34,481 nt of DNA from Desulfuromonadaceae bacterium (GCA_028686145.1 JAQUCQ010000003.1:1020-35500); one strand, 5' to 3'. Shown: positions 9,736 to 19,596, counted from the first letter of the stretch. A program made the numbers and translations. The notes: generated by a model from the letters alone, not told the origin.

Positions 9736-10425
9736 TTAATCTTGGTAATTTGTGTGCCTGAGTGAAGTTGCTGTTGTGCCTACGATATAGATTCCTGTCG
9801 GGACAACAATGGTAGGGTGTTGAATGCCGTCAGTTGCATGGTGAATGAGCGTAGTAGGCTCAGTTATTTTATATTGTCTCCCACAGTCGCCTGATGCGTA
9901 CAAAACCGGCATTTCAAAGTTGTGATGCCCCGCACCCATAGTTTCATGCTTGAATGCCTCATCTGGATACGCATTTCCGTTTGCAGGTTTCAGAAGAAAA
10001 TCCCCCTGCTGGATAACGTTGTAATCGGCACCAATTCCGAGTTTTCTGAGACGCTTGGTTATATTTGCCGGATTGCATTCCATCCAGCCTTTTGTTGCCG
10101 GTGCGCGATGAACATAAATATGTCCGCTATCACCTACAAAAACAGCAAAGCAAAAATGCTGACGACCTCCTACATGTCTCCTGCGGTTAGCAAACCCACA
10201 GAGTCCAGTAATTAGCAGCGCCTGCCCATCATTTGACAAGACTTCAGTATGTTCATGGGTTTTCCCGCCGCCGTATTTGTCATTCCACTCGAAATCATAA
10301 TAGGTTATTGTGACCATTCCAGATTCTTGGCAAATATCAATGTCCGGGAACATATCTTTTGCCGTGGTCCAGTTACTGCTGTGAGTGATAGTTCGGTGAG
10401 TTGTTGTAAAGCTAATTACTTTCAT
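9736..10425 (-). CDS. Conserved-looking hypothetical protein (229 aa)
   Basis: Intact ORF with SD-like gaaagg upstream; no family recognised. Confidence 0.55.
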   Translation of the reverse strand: MKVISFTTTHRTITHSSNWTTAKDMFPDIDICQESGMVTITYYDFEWNDKYGGGKTHEHTEVLSNDGQALLITGLCGFANRRRHVGGRQHFCFAVFVGDSGHIYVHRAPATKGWMECNPANITKRLRKLGIGADYNVIQQGDFLLKPANGNAYPDEAFKHETMGAGHHNFEMPVLYASGDCGRQYKITEPTTLIHHATDGIQHPTIVVPTGIYIVGTTATSLRHTNYQD

Positions 10426-10447
10426 GCCTTTCTCCTAAATTTACGTG

Positions 10448-10622
10448 CCCTACACATGTAGGGGTTCTGTTGCTCCATCAGCGGAGACAACGCAAAAAAT
10501 CCACTCCACAGTTCAAACTCAAGTTGCCACGCTTGGAGTTTTTCAGTGGAGTGGATTGCAAATCCAATACGAGTACTCAGTATTGGAAACATCTGTATTT
10601 TCAGGTACTCCAAGCATGGCAA
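10448..10622. other. Multi-hairpin intergenic element
   Basis: CCCTAC/GTAGGG hairpin (10448-10463), 12-bp perfect stem AATCCACTCCAC/GTGGAGTGGATT (10498-10557), CCAATAC/GTATTGG (10564-10586), and TTGCCACGCTTGGAGT (10524-10539) complementary 15/16 to ACTCCAAGCATGGCAA (10607-10622). Confidence 0.7.
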
Positions 10623-10842
10623 GAAAATTATGCTCGATATTTGGACTTTGTAAATAAAATAATCTGTAATATCGGCATGTTACATTGACAAATTGTTATT
10701 TTCATGGTAATTCAAATACACTCAATATCTTCAACCAATAGATATTGTTGATATTTTAAAAAACTAAGAAAAATTGATTTTTTTGTTGTTTTTTTGTGTG
10801 TCGGGGTTTTGACATACCGATAATTTGGGTTTTGGGGGAGAT

Positions 10843-11124
10843 ATGACCAAGGCAACACTTGCAGACAACATGGCAGAAAGGTTGAAGATTAGTAAAAAAG
10901 AGGCGTCTGCCCATTTGGAAGAGCTACTGGAGCTTATTAAGACCACCTTGGAGTCTGGGGAACAGGTGAAAATTGCAGGTTTTGGGGTTTTTCAGATTCA
11001 GCAGAAGAAGAACCGTCGTGGCAGGAATCCTCAGACAGGTGAAGCGATTACCATTGGTGCCCGTAAAGTCATGTCATTTAAGGTAAGCAATGTCCTGAAA
11101 GAAGCAATCAACAGAGAGGCATAA
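10843..11124 (+). CDS. IHF/HU-family DNA-binding protein (IHF-alpha-like)
   Basis: MTKATLADNMAERLKISKKEASAHLEELLELIKTTLESGEQVKIAGFGVFQIQQKKNRRGRNPQTGEAITIGARKVMSFK; ATG at 10843 preferred over track start. Confidence 0.92.
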   Translation: MTKATLADNMAERLKISKKEASAHLEELLELIKTTLESGEQVKIAGFGVFQIQQKKNRRGRNPQTGEAITIGARKVMSFKVSNVLKEAINREA

Positions 11125-11125
11125 A

Positions 11126-12433
11126 ATGAATGGCATTGAAAGAATAGCACTTTTTGTTGATTTAGAAAATTTTGTTGGCTTCTGTTGTAAGCATGGTTTG
11201 GTGATTGACTTGGAGCCAGAGATTGAAAAATTAAAAGAACTAGGCAAGGTCACGGTACGAAAATCATTCGGAGATATCCACAAACTACCAATTGCACCCG
11301 ATGATAAAAAAGCTGTCAGAAAAATGCTTCAACAAAATCTAATTCAGCACGAAGATATTCCCTACCAGAATGAATTTAAGAACAGTGCCGATATCAGGCT
11401 AGTTATAGATGCATTATCACTGGTTTATCAAAATGAGCATATCGACAAAATAGCCGTGGTTGCTTCCGACCGTGATTATTTACCTTTGTTTGCCAAAATA
11501 AGGGAAATAGGAAAAGAAATAATTGGCATTGGTGGAAACTATGAAGCTACCCCAACTCTTATAGTTAAAGCCTGCGATTATTTTTTATACCATGAAAATC
11601 TTGTTAAAAATAACAAGCCTGCTCAAATAGAGCAGTCAGCCCAACCCAAATATATCGATATTAAAAATGACCTAAATAATCAGGAAGAAGAAATTATTCA
11701 GCACGAAGAACTAAGCTTCGAGCCAAGTAAAGCTTTTGAATTACTCTGTGAAGCTATTAAGTCTTTGGAGAGATATGGCGTAAATGAAATAGTTGGAGTT
11801 AAAGTTATCCATACAATGCGAAATATGCAACCAGACTTTGATTATGTCAATTATGGTTTTAAGAGCTTCAAAGACTTATGTTATGCAGCGGAAAATAAAG
11901 GGCTAATATCAATAAACCACAACGGTATCGTGTTTGAATTAAGTCTTAACAACGATATAGTACAAAAACAAGAATTAGTTATTGATTTACCTTATCTTAG
12001 AAGCTGGTTTTATGACAAAATTAAAGTTGATTTGCCAAATAATGATGAACGCAATGAAATTTACGAAAAGCTGCTGTCTCCAAATATATACGAAATTGAA
12101 TTGAGCTTAAATGAGCTTTCAAAAAACATAGCAGGTTCAATACATTCTATTAAAGCATCAAAAGCATGTTATAAAATTTTATTCAGTTTATATAAGAGCG
12201 GATGTTTTGATTGTATACCCGGACAAACACCATACAATCCAATCATACTTAAACTTAGCAATCAATATGAGGACTGTAATACACTTGATTACAAATTAAT
12301 CGAAAACACTATCAAAGTTTACAACCGCGAAAACAGTGTAAAAATTCCATCATCAATATGGAGCCAGTTTTTCTTTGAAACAGACAATAGCGAAGCTTTG
12401 ATTGACGATATTATTAAAGGCTTAGATAGATAA
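11126..12433 (+). CDS. NYN-domain (LabA/PIN-like) protein with OST-HTH/LOTUS-like domain
   Basis: N-term RIALFVDLENFVGF...IDKIAVVASDRDYLPLFAKIREIGKEIIGIG (NYN); middle SFEPSKAFELLCEAIKSLERYGVNEIVGVKVIHTMRNMQPDFDYVNYGFKSFKDLCYAAENKGLISI (LOTUS). Confidence 0.85.
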   Translation: MNGIERIALFVDLENFVGFCCKHGLVIDLEPEIEKLKELGKVTVRKSFGDIHKLPIAPDDKKAVRKMLQQNLIQHEDIPYQNEFKNSADIRLVIDALSLVYQNEHIDKIAVVASDRDYLPLFAKIREIGKEIIGIGGNYEATPTLIVKACDYFLYHENLVKNNKPAQIEQSAQPKYIDIKNDLNNQEEEIIQHEELSFEPSKAFELLCEAIKSLERYGVNEIVGVKVIHTMRNMQPDFDYVNYGFKSFKDLCYAAENKGLISINHNGIVFELSLNNDIVQKQELVIDLPYLRSWFYDKIKVDLPNNDERNEIYEKLLSPNIYEIELSLNELSKNIAGSIHSIKASKACYKILFSLYKSGCFDCIPGQTPYNPIILKLSNQYEDCNTLDYKLIENTIKVYNRENSVKIPSSIWSQFFFETDNSEALIDDIIKGLDR

Positions 12434-12434
12434 T

Positions 12435-12617
12435 ATGAAACTATGCGATAAACATATAGATTTACTCACCGGCGAAGGCGATTGTCTTGCTTGCAAACAT
12501 GCAGATATCTTGGAATATCTTGAAGCCATAAAAGCCTCGCATCGCAAGGAAATACTTGAATTAAAGACACGAATAGCGGAGCTGGAAGAGAAATATCAAT
12601 TCGTAATATCGGAATAA
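12435..12617 (+). CDS. Small Cys-rich coiled-coil protein downstream of NYN-LOTUS gene
   Basis: MKLCDKHIDLLTGEGDCLACKHADILEYLEA...; starts 1 nt after the NYN stop. Confidence 0.55.
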   Translation: MKLCDKHIDLLTGEGDCLACKHADILEYLEAIKASHRKEILELKTRIAELEEKYQFVISE

Positions 12618-12637
12618 TTGTTTTTGATAGAATTGAG

Positions 12638-13381
12638 TTATTGTCTTTCAAATATATTGAATTTATAAATATTATATTTTTGTAACATATATTTAATAGT
12701 TGTTATCAATACTCCAAAACCATATTTTATAGAATTGATAAAACTAATTGAGGAAGCATCGTTGAAATAATTAGTAGGACAGCTTATTTCACCTATATTA
12801 TATTTAAAATAAATAGATTGTATTAATATTTCATTGTCAAAAACGAAGCTGTCTGAATTATTTTTTAACGGAATTGTTTTGAGTAAACTACTTCTATAAG
12901 CTCTAAACCCTGTGTGATATTCAGATAATTTCGCACCTGTCATAATATTTTGGAAAGCAGTTAACAATCTGTTTGATATATATTTATAAATAGGCATACC
13001 ACCAGTTAAAGCCCCGCCTCCTAAAATTCTTGAACCAAGAACAATATCGTAGTGACCAGATATAACCATAGAAGCCATTGCCGTAACTAAGCGTGGTGAA
13101 TATTGGTAGTCAGGGTGTAACATTATAATTACGTCAGCAGAAAGATTTAACGCTGTTTCATAACAGGTCTTTTGATTAGCCCCATAACCTTTGTTGTTTC
13201 CATGTACAATAGTCGTAATTCCAAGAGATAATGCTGTTTGAACAGTATTATCATTAGACGCATCATCAACGAGGACTATATCATCAATATATTCGTGTGG
13301 TAATTCATCATATGTTCGTAATAATGTTTTATCAGCATTATAAGCAGGCATTACAACGATTATTTTATTGCCAAGCATCAC
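12638..13381 (-). CDS. Glycosyltransferase family 2 (dolichol-phosphate-mannosyltransferase-like)
   Basis: [23 protein letters not shown]...[14 protein letters not shown]...[14 protein letters not shown]...[13 protein letters not shown]. Confidence 0.9.
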   Translation of the reverse strand: MMLGNKIIVVMPAYNADKTLLRTYDELPHEYIDDIVLVDDASNDNTVQTALSLGITTIVHGNNKGYGANQKTCYETALNLSADVIIMLHPDYQYSPRLVTAMASMVISGHYDIVLGSRILGGGALTGGMPIYKYISNRLLTAFQNIMTGAKLSEYHTGFRAYRSSLLKTIPLKNNSDSFVFDNEILIQSIYFKYNIGEISCPTNYFNDASSISFINSIKYGFGVLITTIKYMLQKYNIYKFNIFERQ

Positions 13382-13382
13382 T

Positions 13383-14936
13383 TTATCTACCTGACCTATC
13401 GCTTTTTAACAAAAGTATTAACTCATAATCATTATTTATTTTTGCTACTCTTTTAAAAGTAAAGTTATCTATTATTTTTTTAAAGTTATCATACCTTACT
13501 ATATTTTTGTCGTTATCAATCTTATTCAAAAAATATATTTTGAAATTACCACTATCAGCAATTGAGTTGATTCTTTCAAAACTCACATTATGGCTATCTA
13601 AAAAAATCCTGTTTACATCAGCATACAAATGAAATACTGAAGTCATGTCGGTTAAAACTATATCATTTTCACTTGTAATCTCCAGTGTCTGAGTTATTGG
13701 TAATATTATTTTAGCATGCTCAATTTCGCTTAAATTAATCCTTAGTTTGAAGTTAGAATAAATAACAAATAGCATAAAAAATACGATAACTAATCGTATA
13801 GTGATTTTATTTATTCTATGTGAATAATTTAGTATTAGTCCATAAAAATTAGATAAAGCCAAACAAGCAATAGGATAAAAGTTTGAAGAGTATCTTAGAG
13901 TATCAAACACCTCGACATCACCATAATGAATCTGATAATAGCTTCTGTAATGGCTTGAATACATAACAAGATATAACACAGATAAAATAGAAGTTATTTT
14001 AAGCTCGTCATTGTTCTTTTTGAATATGGCATATATACAGAATATGATTACAATGATGCCAGATATCCCATACAAATTAAAATTGAAGTATGATTTTAAA
14101 TATACTGGAAAGAGTTCTTTGAAAATATCAAAACTAAATGTAGATACACCAAGTTCTTTGCTTTCAGCCATTTCCATCTCATTCACTTTTGAAAACATGT
14201 TGTATATTAAAGCGAATACCGATGGAATAATAGTAATTGAAGATAGCCTAAAAGCATTTCTATAGCTTATATCTTTATAATATAAATCTACTACTATTTT
14301 TAAAACGGGTAATATTAGTAGTATCAAGTTTTCGCGCTTAGTTAGAAACGAGAGTATTACAAAAGTTATGGCTAAAACATAGTATTTAAAATCACATTCA
14401 CTGATTTCTATACATATTTTAAAAAAGAAGTAAACAAATGATAGGACTAGAAGTGATGAAAAAGTCTCTGAAAGACCAGAAGTATTAAATACATTTATAA
14501 ATGGAGTTGAAGTAAACATCACCATTGCAACTATTATTTCGTTTTTATTTTTCTTGAGAGATTTGAGTAATTTGTAAAAAACATAAAGAACAAGTACACT
14601 TGCTATAAAGTTTATTATAAATACATTTAAAACAGAGAAGCCTATTAGCTTATTTAATAAATAAAGCACAAATGGAAACACCATGTAGTGTCCACCATAT
14701 GTTTTGGTCATATAACATTCTTTTAAACTTCCATCCATGCAGCTTTTTGTTTGGAATATGTCAGTACTCCAATCATAATCAAACATAAGGCTTCTTGCTG
14801 TGTCAGCAAAAATATATGCATCTTCATACTCAATGCCGTGAAAGTTGTACCAGACGAATAAAAGCCGTATAGATATTGCAAAAGCAAAAACTAAAATAAT
14901 AAAATTTATTTTATATTTCGATATATGTTCAGTCAT
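13383..14936 (-). CDS. Multi-pass membrane protein, GT-C/ArnT-PMT-like glycosyltransferase candidate
   Basis: Many TM helices; N-terminal loop [17 protein letters not shown] typical of GT-C acidic motif; adjacent to GT2 gene. Confidence 0.65.
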   Translation of the reverse strand: MTEHISKYKINFIILVFAFAISIRLLFVWYNFHGIEYEDAYIFADTARSLMFDYDWSTDIFQTKSCMDGSLKECYMTKTYGGHYMVFPFVLYLLNKLIGFSVLNVFIINFIASVLVLYVFYKLLKSLKKNKNEIIVAMVMFTSTPFINVFNTSGLSETFSSLLVLSFVYFFFKICIEISECDFKYYVLAITFVILSFLTKRENLILLILPVLKIVVDLYYKDISYRNAFRLSSITIIPSVFALIYNMFSKVNEMEMAESKELGVSTFSFDIFKELFPVYLKSYFNFNLYGISGIIVIIFCIYAIFKKNNDELKITSILSVLYLVMYSSHYRSYYQIHYGDVEVFDTLRYSSNFYPIACLALSNFYGLILNYSHRINKITIRLVIVFFMLFVIYSNFKLRINLSEIEHAKIILPITQTLEITSENDIVLTDMTSVFHLYADVNRIFLDSHNVSFERINSIADSGNFKIYFLNKIDNDKNIVRYDNFKKIIDNFTFKRVAKINNDYELILLLKSDRSGR

Positions 14937-14946
14937 ATTTTTTTGG

Positions 14947-14983
14947 ACAAAAAAAACGGCAACTTATTAAGTCGCCGTTTTTG
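14947..14983 (-). terminator. Rho-independent terminator downstream of hxs genes
   Basis: ACGGCaACTTattAAGTcGCCGT stem followed on the minus strand by T8. Confidence 0.8.
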
Positions 14984-15002
14984 ATAGAGATAATAAATTA
15001 AT

Positions 15003-15248
15003 TTAATATCTGCTCGAATAGTGAGAAGAGTGTGAAGAATGTGAAGAATGTGAGCTGTGTGAATAGTGCCCAGCCTCTTCCATGTTGGGTCTGAACTGGT
15101 TGCTGGCATGGTCTAAAACAAGCGGTGAACTTTCGGTAACACCAGATTGATAAATCTGGGTTGAAGCTTGTGAAGCAGTGTCAGTGAATCCAATTACAGC
15201 TGCAAGTGATGCACACACGGTTAAAAGCTTTCTAAATCCAATCGCCAT
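15003..15248 (-). CDS. hxsA: His-Xaa-Ser repeat peptide (HxsA-type precursor)
   Basis: Signal-like MAIGFRKLLTVCASLAAVIGFTDTASQAS; C-term HYSHSSHSSHSSHSSHYSSRY; SD gggaggtg before ATG at 15248; adjacent to hxsC/B/D. Confidence 0.85.
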   Translation of the reverse strand: MAIGFRKLLTVCASLAAVIGFTDTASQASTQIYQSGVTESSPLVLDHASNQFRPNMEEAGHYSHSSHSSHSSHSSHYSSRY

Positions 15249-15340
15249 TTCAACACCTCCCTTCAAGTATTTTAATTTTATTAAATTGAACTCATTTATA
15301 GAATGTAATTACCATATTTCAAATAAAAATCAAGCGAGAA

Positions 15341-16468
15341 TTAAATTATTTTGCTAACCGTTGGGCTAACAAACTTACCAGAAGTGCTAAAAAAGCCACA
15401 ACACTCTGATATTTTTATACAACCATCACAAGCAGGTAGATAGTCATTTTTCCAGTCCGAAATGGATTGACGAGCAAATAGCCAAGATGCGGGAGTGAGA
15501 AGGCAATAAGGAATATTGTAAATTGAAGTATTCAGGAACGCTCTGTGAAGAATTTTAGAAGCATTTTCAAGCTGTTTTTTATATTCAGCAGGGTCAATCC
15601 ATACCTTATCGTAGTTGCTTCTTGCATAACCTGTTATTTCCATACCCATGAAAGCAACATGGTAGACGAACGGAAAGTTCCGATATAAAAAATATGCAAA
15701 CTCTTCAAGTCGCCCATAGTTCAATTTGTTTATAACGTGCCTGATTTCAACTTTTTGTCTGAATTTTGCGAGATTGTAGAGACCTTGAATAGTCTTTTGA
15801 AAGCTACTTTTGCTACCAGATATTTCATCATTCAATTCCTCTATATCTGAATGCAATGAAATACAGATAAGGCAATTAGAAAGGTTTACAGAAGAAAATT
15901 CTTTTGCAAAATTGAAATCAGAAAAACTCCTTCCATTAGTTAGCAACATTACTAATGCGTGGTCAAACCTTTCTTTTATTTTCTTTAATATATTTAAAAA
16001 TTTCTCACCTAGTAATGTCGGTTCACCACCTGAAATACATATTTTTGAAATTTTGCTTGGTTCAAGTCTATCCAGAAGCTCCATAGCGATATAGTACAAC
16101 TCATCGTCGTGCTTCTGTGGAGGTTGTGGACACATAAGACATCTACAATCACACGAAGCAGTAGGAAATATGGTGTTGCTATCAGATTTGGTGTCCCATA
16201 CAGTAGTTAATAATCCATTGTTTCCTATGTGTATTATGTCACCTTCATTTAAATCAGCTAAATCTTTATTTTCAATTATGAAAACAGATTTAGCTTTATC
16301 AGATACGTGTTTATTGTCTGTTATTAAAACAGAATATCCGAATGGGCTAGAAGATATTCCTGACCCAACGTAAGCTTTTCCTCTACGATTAAATACTGTT
16401 TTATTGTATGTTACTTCCGCAATAATATTTTTATCAATATTTTTTAGCTCACCTTTAAATACCTTCAA
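15341..16468 (-). CDS. hxsC: His-Xaa-Ser system radical SAM maturase HxsC
   Basis: CxxxCxxC-type site SCDCRCLMCPQPP, ISGGEPTLLG; position between hxsA and hxsB. Confidence 0.87.
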   Translation of the reverse strand: MKVFKGELKNIDKNIIAEVTYNKTVFNRRGKAYVGSGISSSPFGYSVLITDNKHVSDKAKSVFIIENKDLADLNEGDIIHIGNNGLLTTVWDTKSDSNTIFPTASCDCRCLMCPQPPQKHDDELYYIAMELLDRLEPSKISKICISGGEPTLLGEKFLNILKKIKERFDHALVMLLTNGRSFSDFNFAKEFSSVNLSNCLICISLHSDIEELNDEISGSKSSFQKTIQGLYNLAKFRQKVEIRHVINKLNYGRLEEFAYFLYRNFPFVYHVAFMGMEITGYARSNYDKVWIDPAEYKKQLENASKILHRAFLNTSIYNIPYCLLTPASWLFARQSISDWKNDYLPACDGCIKISECCGFFSTSGKFVSPTVSKII

Positions 16469-17912
16469 GGCGAACCTCCTTTAACGGACGTCTCGTAATC
16501 CAAGCCCAGAAAACATCCAATGTATCGCTATCTTTTTCTTTCAGCTTTTTAAACAGAATGTCGAATATAGCCATATTTTTTTCACAAAAACTACTTCCGG
16601 GTCTTTTCCCTATTAAATCACCATATTCAAGATAATTTCTGATGGGGTCTGCTCCACAATATGTTTTATACATACATGTAGAACATCCCGGCATAATTTC
16701 TACAATCGACTTTGATACAATTTCACGTAATACCGAACCACCAAATATCTCATCATAAGAATCAACAAATACGTTTCCCATTTTAAATTTAGTATCACCC
16801 ATTCGTGCTAACATTCTTGCTTCATCAGCTGGGTAAACATCACCATTATAATCATAAATTACGCCAGCTATGCCTGCACCAGAAGGAGATTGTAAATCAA
16901 CAAAACCAGTTGAAAATGGTGTAAGTATCCTTGATAAAAGAAGTGTAGTAAAATATTCTGAGAAATCTACACCGTTAAGATTAAGTTCGATAATGTAGTC
17001 AAGCGTCTCTTCAAATTTTTCTGTAAAGCGTTTTATTGAATAGCCCAAGTCTGTTGAATTTTCAGCAGCAAGTCCATAAGGATTTAAACTTCTAAGAAAA
17101 ATTCCGTTAAACCCAAGCCTAATATATTCGTCTACTACTTCATTCATGTTCTCAATATTATCAATAGTCGTCGTCATTAAAGCCGAGACTGCGTCATAAC
17201 CACATATACTTCTGGCTTCTTTGAGCTTGTCCAAGAAAATATCATATGTACCAACGCCACTTCTTAATATCCTATTTTTATCATGCAGATACTTAGGACC
17301 ATCTAATGACGTAGATATATAAACACCGTTTTCTTTAAGATATAAGAGCTTGTCGGTGGATATATTTGTGAGATTAGTGCAAATAACAAATTCGAGTTTT
17401 TTCTTTTTGCTTTTGTTAATCAATTTTGCGTGTTCAATAGCACCTGTAAGTGCATTCCAATTTAAACTTGGTTCTCCACCTTGTAATTCAATTTTTATTG
17501 AATTACTTGGTGAATTAAAAGCCATTTCAACAGATTTTTTAGCAACTTCTGGTGACATATCATATTGCATTGCTGTATCGCTTTCAGCGGATACTTGGCA
17601 GTATTTGCAATCTTGATTGCACCTAACAGTTAATACCATCATATGCAAGGTGGTAAATGAAGATATGAAATGTTTTCTTGTTCGATAGCGTGTAGCTATC
17701 ATGTTTACGGCATTGGATAAATCACCAGTAACCATAAACTGTTTGCTTTTTAAAGAATTTATATCTGGCGAATTAGTGGTAAAATCACCTTTAATAAAAT
17801 TGTTCAGCTCAATATAGTCAATAAAGTGATATTCACCACTTTCATTTACCATTAAATATTTGTCTTCAAATCTTCCAAATTGAAATGGCATTATATGATA
17901 ATTATATTGCAC
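16455..17912 (-). CDS. hxsB: His-Xaa-Ser system radical SAM maturase HxsB
   Basis: TLHMMVLTVRCNQDCKYCQVSAESD..., IKIELQGGEPSLNW, C-terminal SPASM-like Cys cluster CSTCMYKTYCGADP. Confidence 0.9.
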   Translation of the reverse strand: MQYNYHIMPFQFGRFEDKYLMVNESGEYHFIDYIELNNFIKGDFTTNSPDINSLKSKQFMVTGDLSNAVNMIATRYRTRKHFISSFTTLHMMVLTVRCNQDCKYCQVSAESDTAMQYDMSPEVAKKSVEMAFNSPSNSIKIELQGGEPSLNWNALTGAIEHAKLINKSKKKKLEFVICTNLTNISTDKLLYLKENGVYISTSLDGPKYLHDKNRILRSGVGTYDIFLDKLKEARSICGYDAVSALMTTTIDNIENMNEVVDEYIRLGFNGIFLRSLNPYGLAAENSTDLGYSIKRFTEKFEETLDYIIELNLNGVDFSEYFTTLLLSRILTPFSTGFVDLQSPSGAGIAGVIYDYNGDVYPADEARMLARMGDTKFKMGNVFVDSYDEIFGGSVLREIVSKSIVEIMPGCSTCMYKTYCGADPIRNYLEYGDLIGKRPGSSFCEKNMAIFDILFKKLKEKDSDTLDVFWAWITRRPLKEVRLEGI

Positions 17913-18195
17913 GATTATCTATTTCCTGTTTCAAATTAGTGATAGGCTTAAATGCATGTTCAACGATTAGTTCCCTAACTTTACCTGCCTTGCTTTCTAA
18001 TTCATAACGTAATTGCTCATCTAAAATATCATCTAATATTTTCTTCTTTAATAAGTCAGCTTTATCTGTTGGTTCTAGCATTAAAAACCAGCAAAACTCA
18101 TTTTCTTCAACATGTATATTTTTATTCAGATATTTATAAAGGACGCCACGGACTACATCAGCCTGATAAAGACTTTTACTTACCTCAATTTTCAT
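17902..18195 (-). CDS. hxsD: His-Xaa-Ser system protein HxsD
   Basis: 97-aa ORF overlapping hxsB start; DDILDEQLRYELESKAGKVRELIVEHAF resembles HxsD. Confidence 0.82.
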   Translation of the reverse strand: MKIEVSKSLYQADVVRGVLYKYLNKNIHVEENEFCWFLMLEPTDKADLLKKKILDDILDEQLRYELESKAGKVRELIVEHAFKPITNLKQEIDNRAI

Positions 18196-18320
18196 TACAC
18201 CACCCCAAATTCAGCATATTATGTATCAGCAGATTGACTTGTTTTTTATGATGTATATAACTATCTAAACGACTTTTAATTTATTGTCAAAATACATTTT
18301 ATGAACATTTTCAGGATAAT

Positions 18321-18627
18321 ATGAAACCTATATTACTAATTAGCCTACTATTTTATCAGTTCCAGTATGGTCTGTTCCCCTACCATCCACTGGAACCGTT
18401 GCCGTTTACTTTTCCCCCAGAGGTGGAGCGACAGAAGCAATCATTTCTGAAATTTCCAAAGCCAGCATACCATCCAGCTCCAACCATACTCCTTCACGTC
18501 GGCTCCAATTGCCAAAGCTCTTCTTGACGCCAACAAACGAGGCGTGAAGGTTGAAGCCATACTTGATAAAAGCTAAAATTCTGTTAAATATCTAACAGCA
18601 GCATTTCTGATAAATGCACGATTAATA
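18321..18627 (+). pseudogene. Degenerate copy of the PLD-family nuclease gene
   Basis: Near-identical nucleotide stretch to 19090-19330 (ctaccatccactggaaccgttgccgtttacttttcccccagag.tggagcgacagaagcaatcatttctga) but frame-disrupted and truncated. Confidence 0.75.
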
Positions 18628-18641
18628 TATTGGGAGATTTT

Positions 18642-19052
18642 ATGTCATGGAACTGTGATTGTGGGCAAATTAACGATGATGACATTTTAAGATGTGTTTG
18701 TGGATTAGAAGTCCATAACAAGATTGAAATAAGTAAAAGTCAAATTATCAGCATCGAAGAACAGGACATAAACTGCTTCAATTATATGAAGTATTCGCTG
18801 ATTGCCACGTTCATACTTGCGCTTTCAGCTGTTTTAATGCCTAAAAGCTTAGGCTTAATAAGGCTTTTACCAGTTGTAATTCATTATGTAACTTTCATTG
18901 CATATCTTGTGTTTTTAATAAAGTTTTTAAAGAAAATGGGTAAAAATGTCATACTTTGGGCATTAATCACTTTTTTTCTGTATTTTGCAGGAATGGTTAT
19001 TTCTTACCTGTATGCCCAAACAATTGCACGCAAAGCCCAAATGGATATTTAG
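18642..19052 (+). CDS. Zinc-ribbon-like N-terminus plus membrane segments, hypothetical
   Basis: MSWNCDCGQINDDDILRCVCGLEV followed by hydrophobic helices. Confidence 0.6.
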   Translation: MSWNCDCGQINDDDILRCVCGLEVHNKIEISKSQIISIEEQDINCFNYMKYSLIATFILALSAVLMPKSLGLIRLLPVVIHYVTFIAYLVFLIKFLKKMGKNVILWALITFFLYFAGMVISYLYAQTIARKAQMDI

Positions 19053-19055
19053 CTC

Positions 19056-19571
19056 GTGATACGACTTAGCTTTATATTCCTATTCGCACTTACAACCACT
19101 GCATGGTCTGCTCCCCTACCATCCACTGGAACCGTTGCCGTTTACTTTTCCCCCAGAGGCGGAGCGACAGAAGCAATCATTTCTGAGATATCAAAAGCCA
19201 AGCACACCATCCAGCTCCAAGCGTACTCTTTCACCTCGGCTCCGATTGCCAAAGCCCTTCTGGAAGCACACAAGCGAGGCGTTCATGTTGAAGCCATGCT
19301 TGATAAAAGCCAGAAAACGGCAAAGTACACTTCTGCAACATTCCTTGTAAATGCTGGTATTCCAGTTCTAATTGACAGCAAGCACGCTATCGCACACAAC
19401 AAAATCATAATTATTGACCAGTCAACATTAATAACTGGAAGTTTTAACTTTACGAAGGCGGCAGAAGAGAAGAATGCAGAGAATTTGCTGGTAATTAAGG
19501 GAAATCAACCGCTTGTTGATAAATACATGCGGAATTTTGAAGAGCATAAGTTTCATTCATGGAGTTATTAA
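19056..19571 (+). CDS. PLD-family endonuclease (Nuc-like), secreted
   Basis: Signal peptide, HKD motif HNKIIIIDQSTLITGSFNFTKAAEEKNAENLLVI. Confidence 0.88.
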   Translation: MIRLSFIFLFALTTTAWSAPLPSTGTVAVYFSPRGGATEAIISEISKAKHTIQLQAYSFTSAPIAKALLEAHKRGVHVEAMLDKSQKTAKYTSATFLVNAGIPVLIDSKHAIAHNKIIIIDQSTLITGSFNFTKAAEEKNAENLLVIKGNQPLVDKYMRNFEEHKFHSWSY

Positions 19572-19596
19572 TACGAGTCAAGCTTAACCAATGAGT

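Noticed and set aside
10422-10688. Short ORFs within the hairpin element
   Set aside because: Explained by inverted-repeat sequence; no SD or family.
15003-15060. Simple tandem DNA repeat of no coding meaning
   Set aside because: The repeats encode the HSS motif of an HxsA-type peptide next to its maturases.
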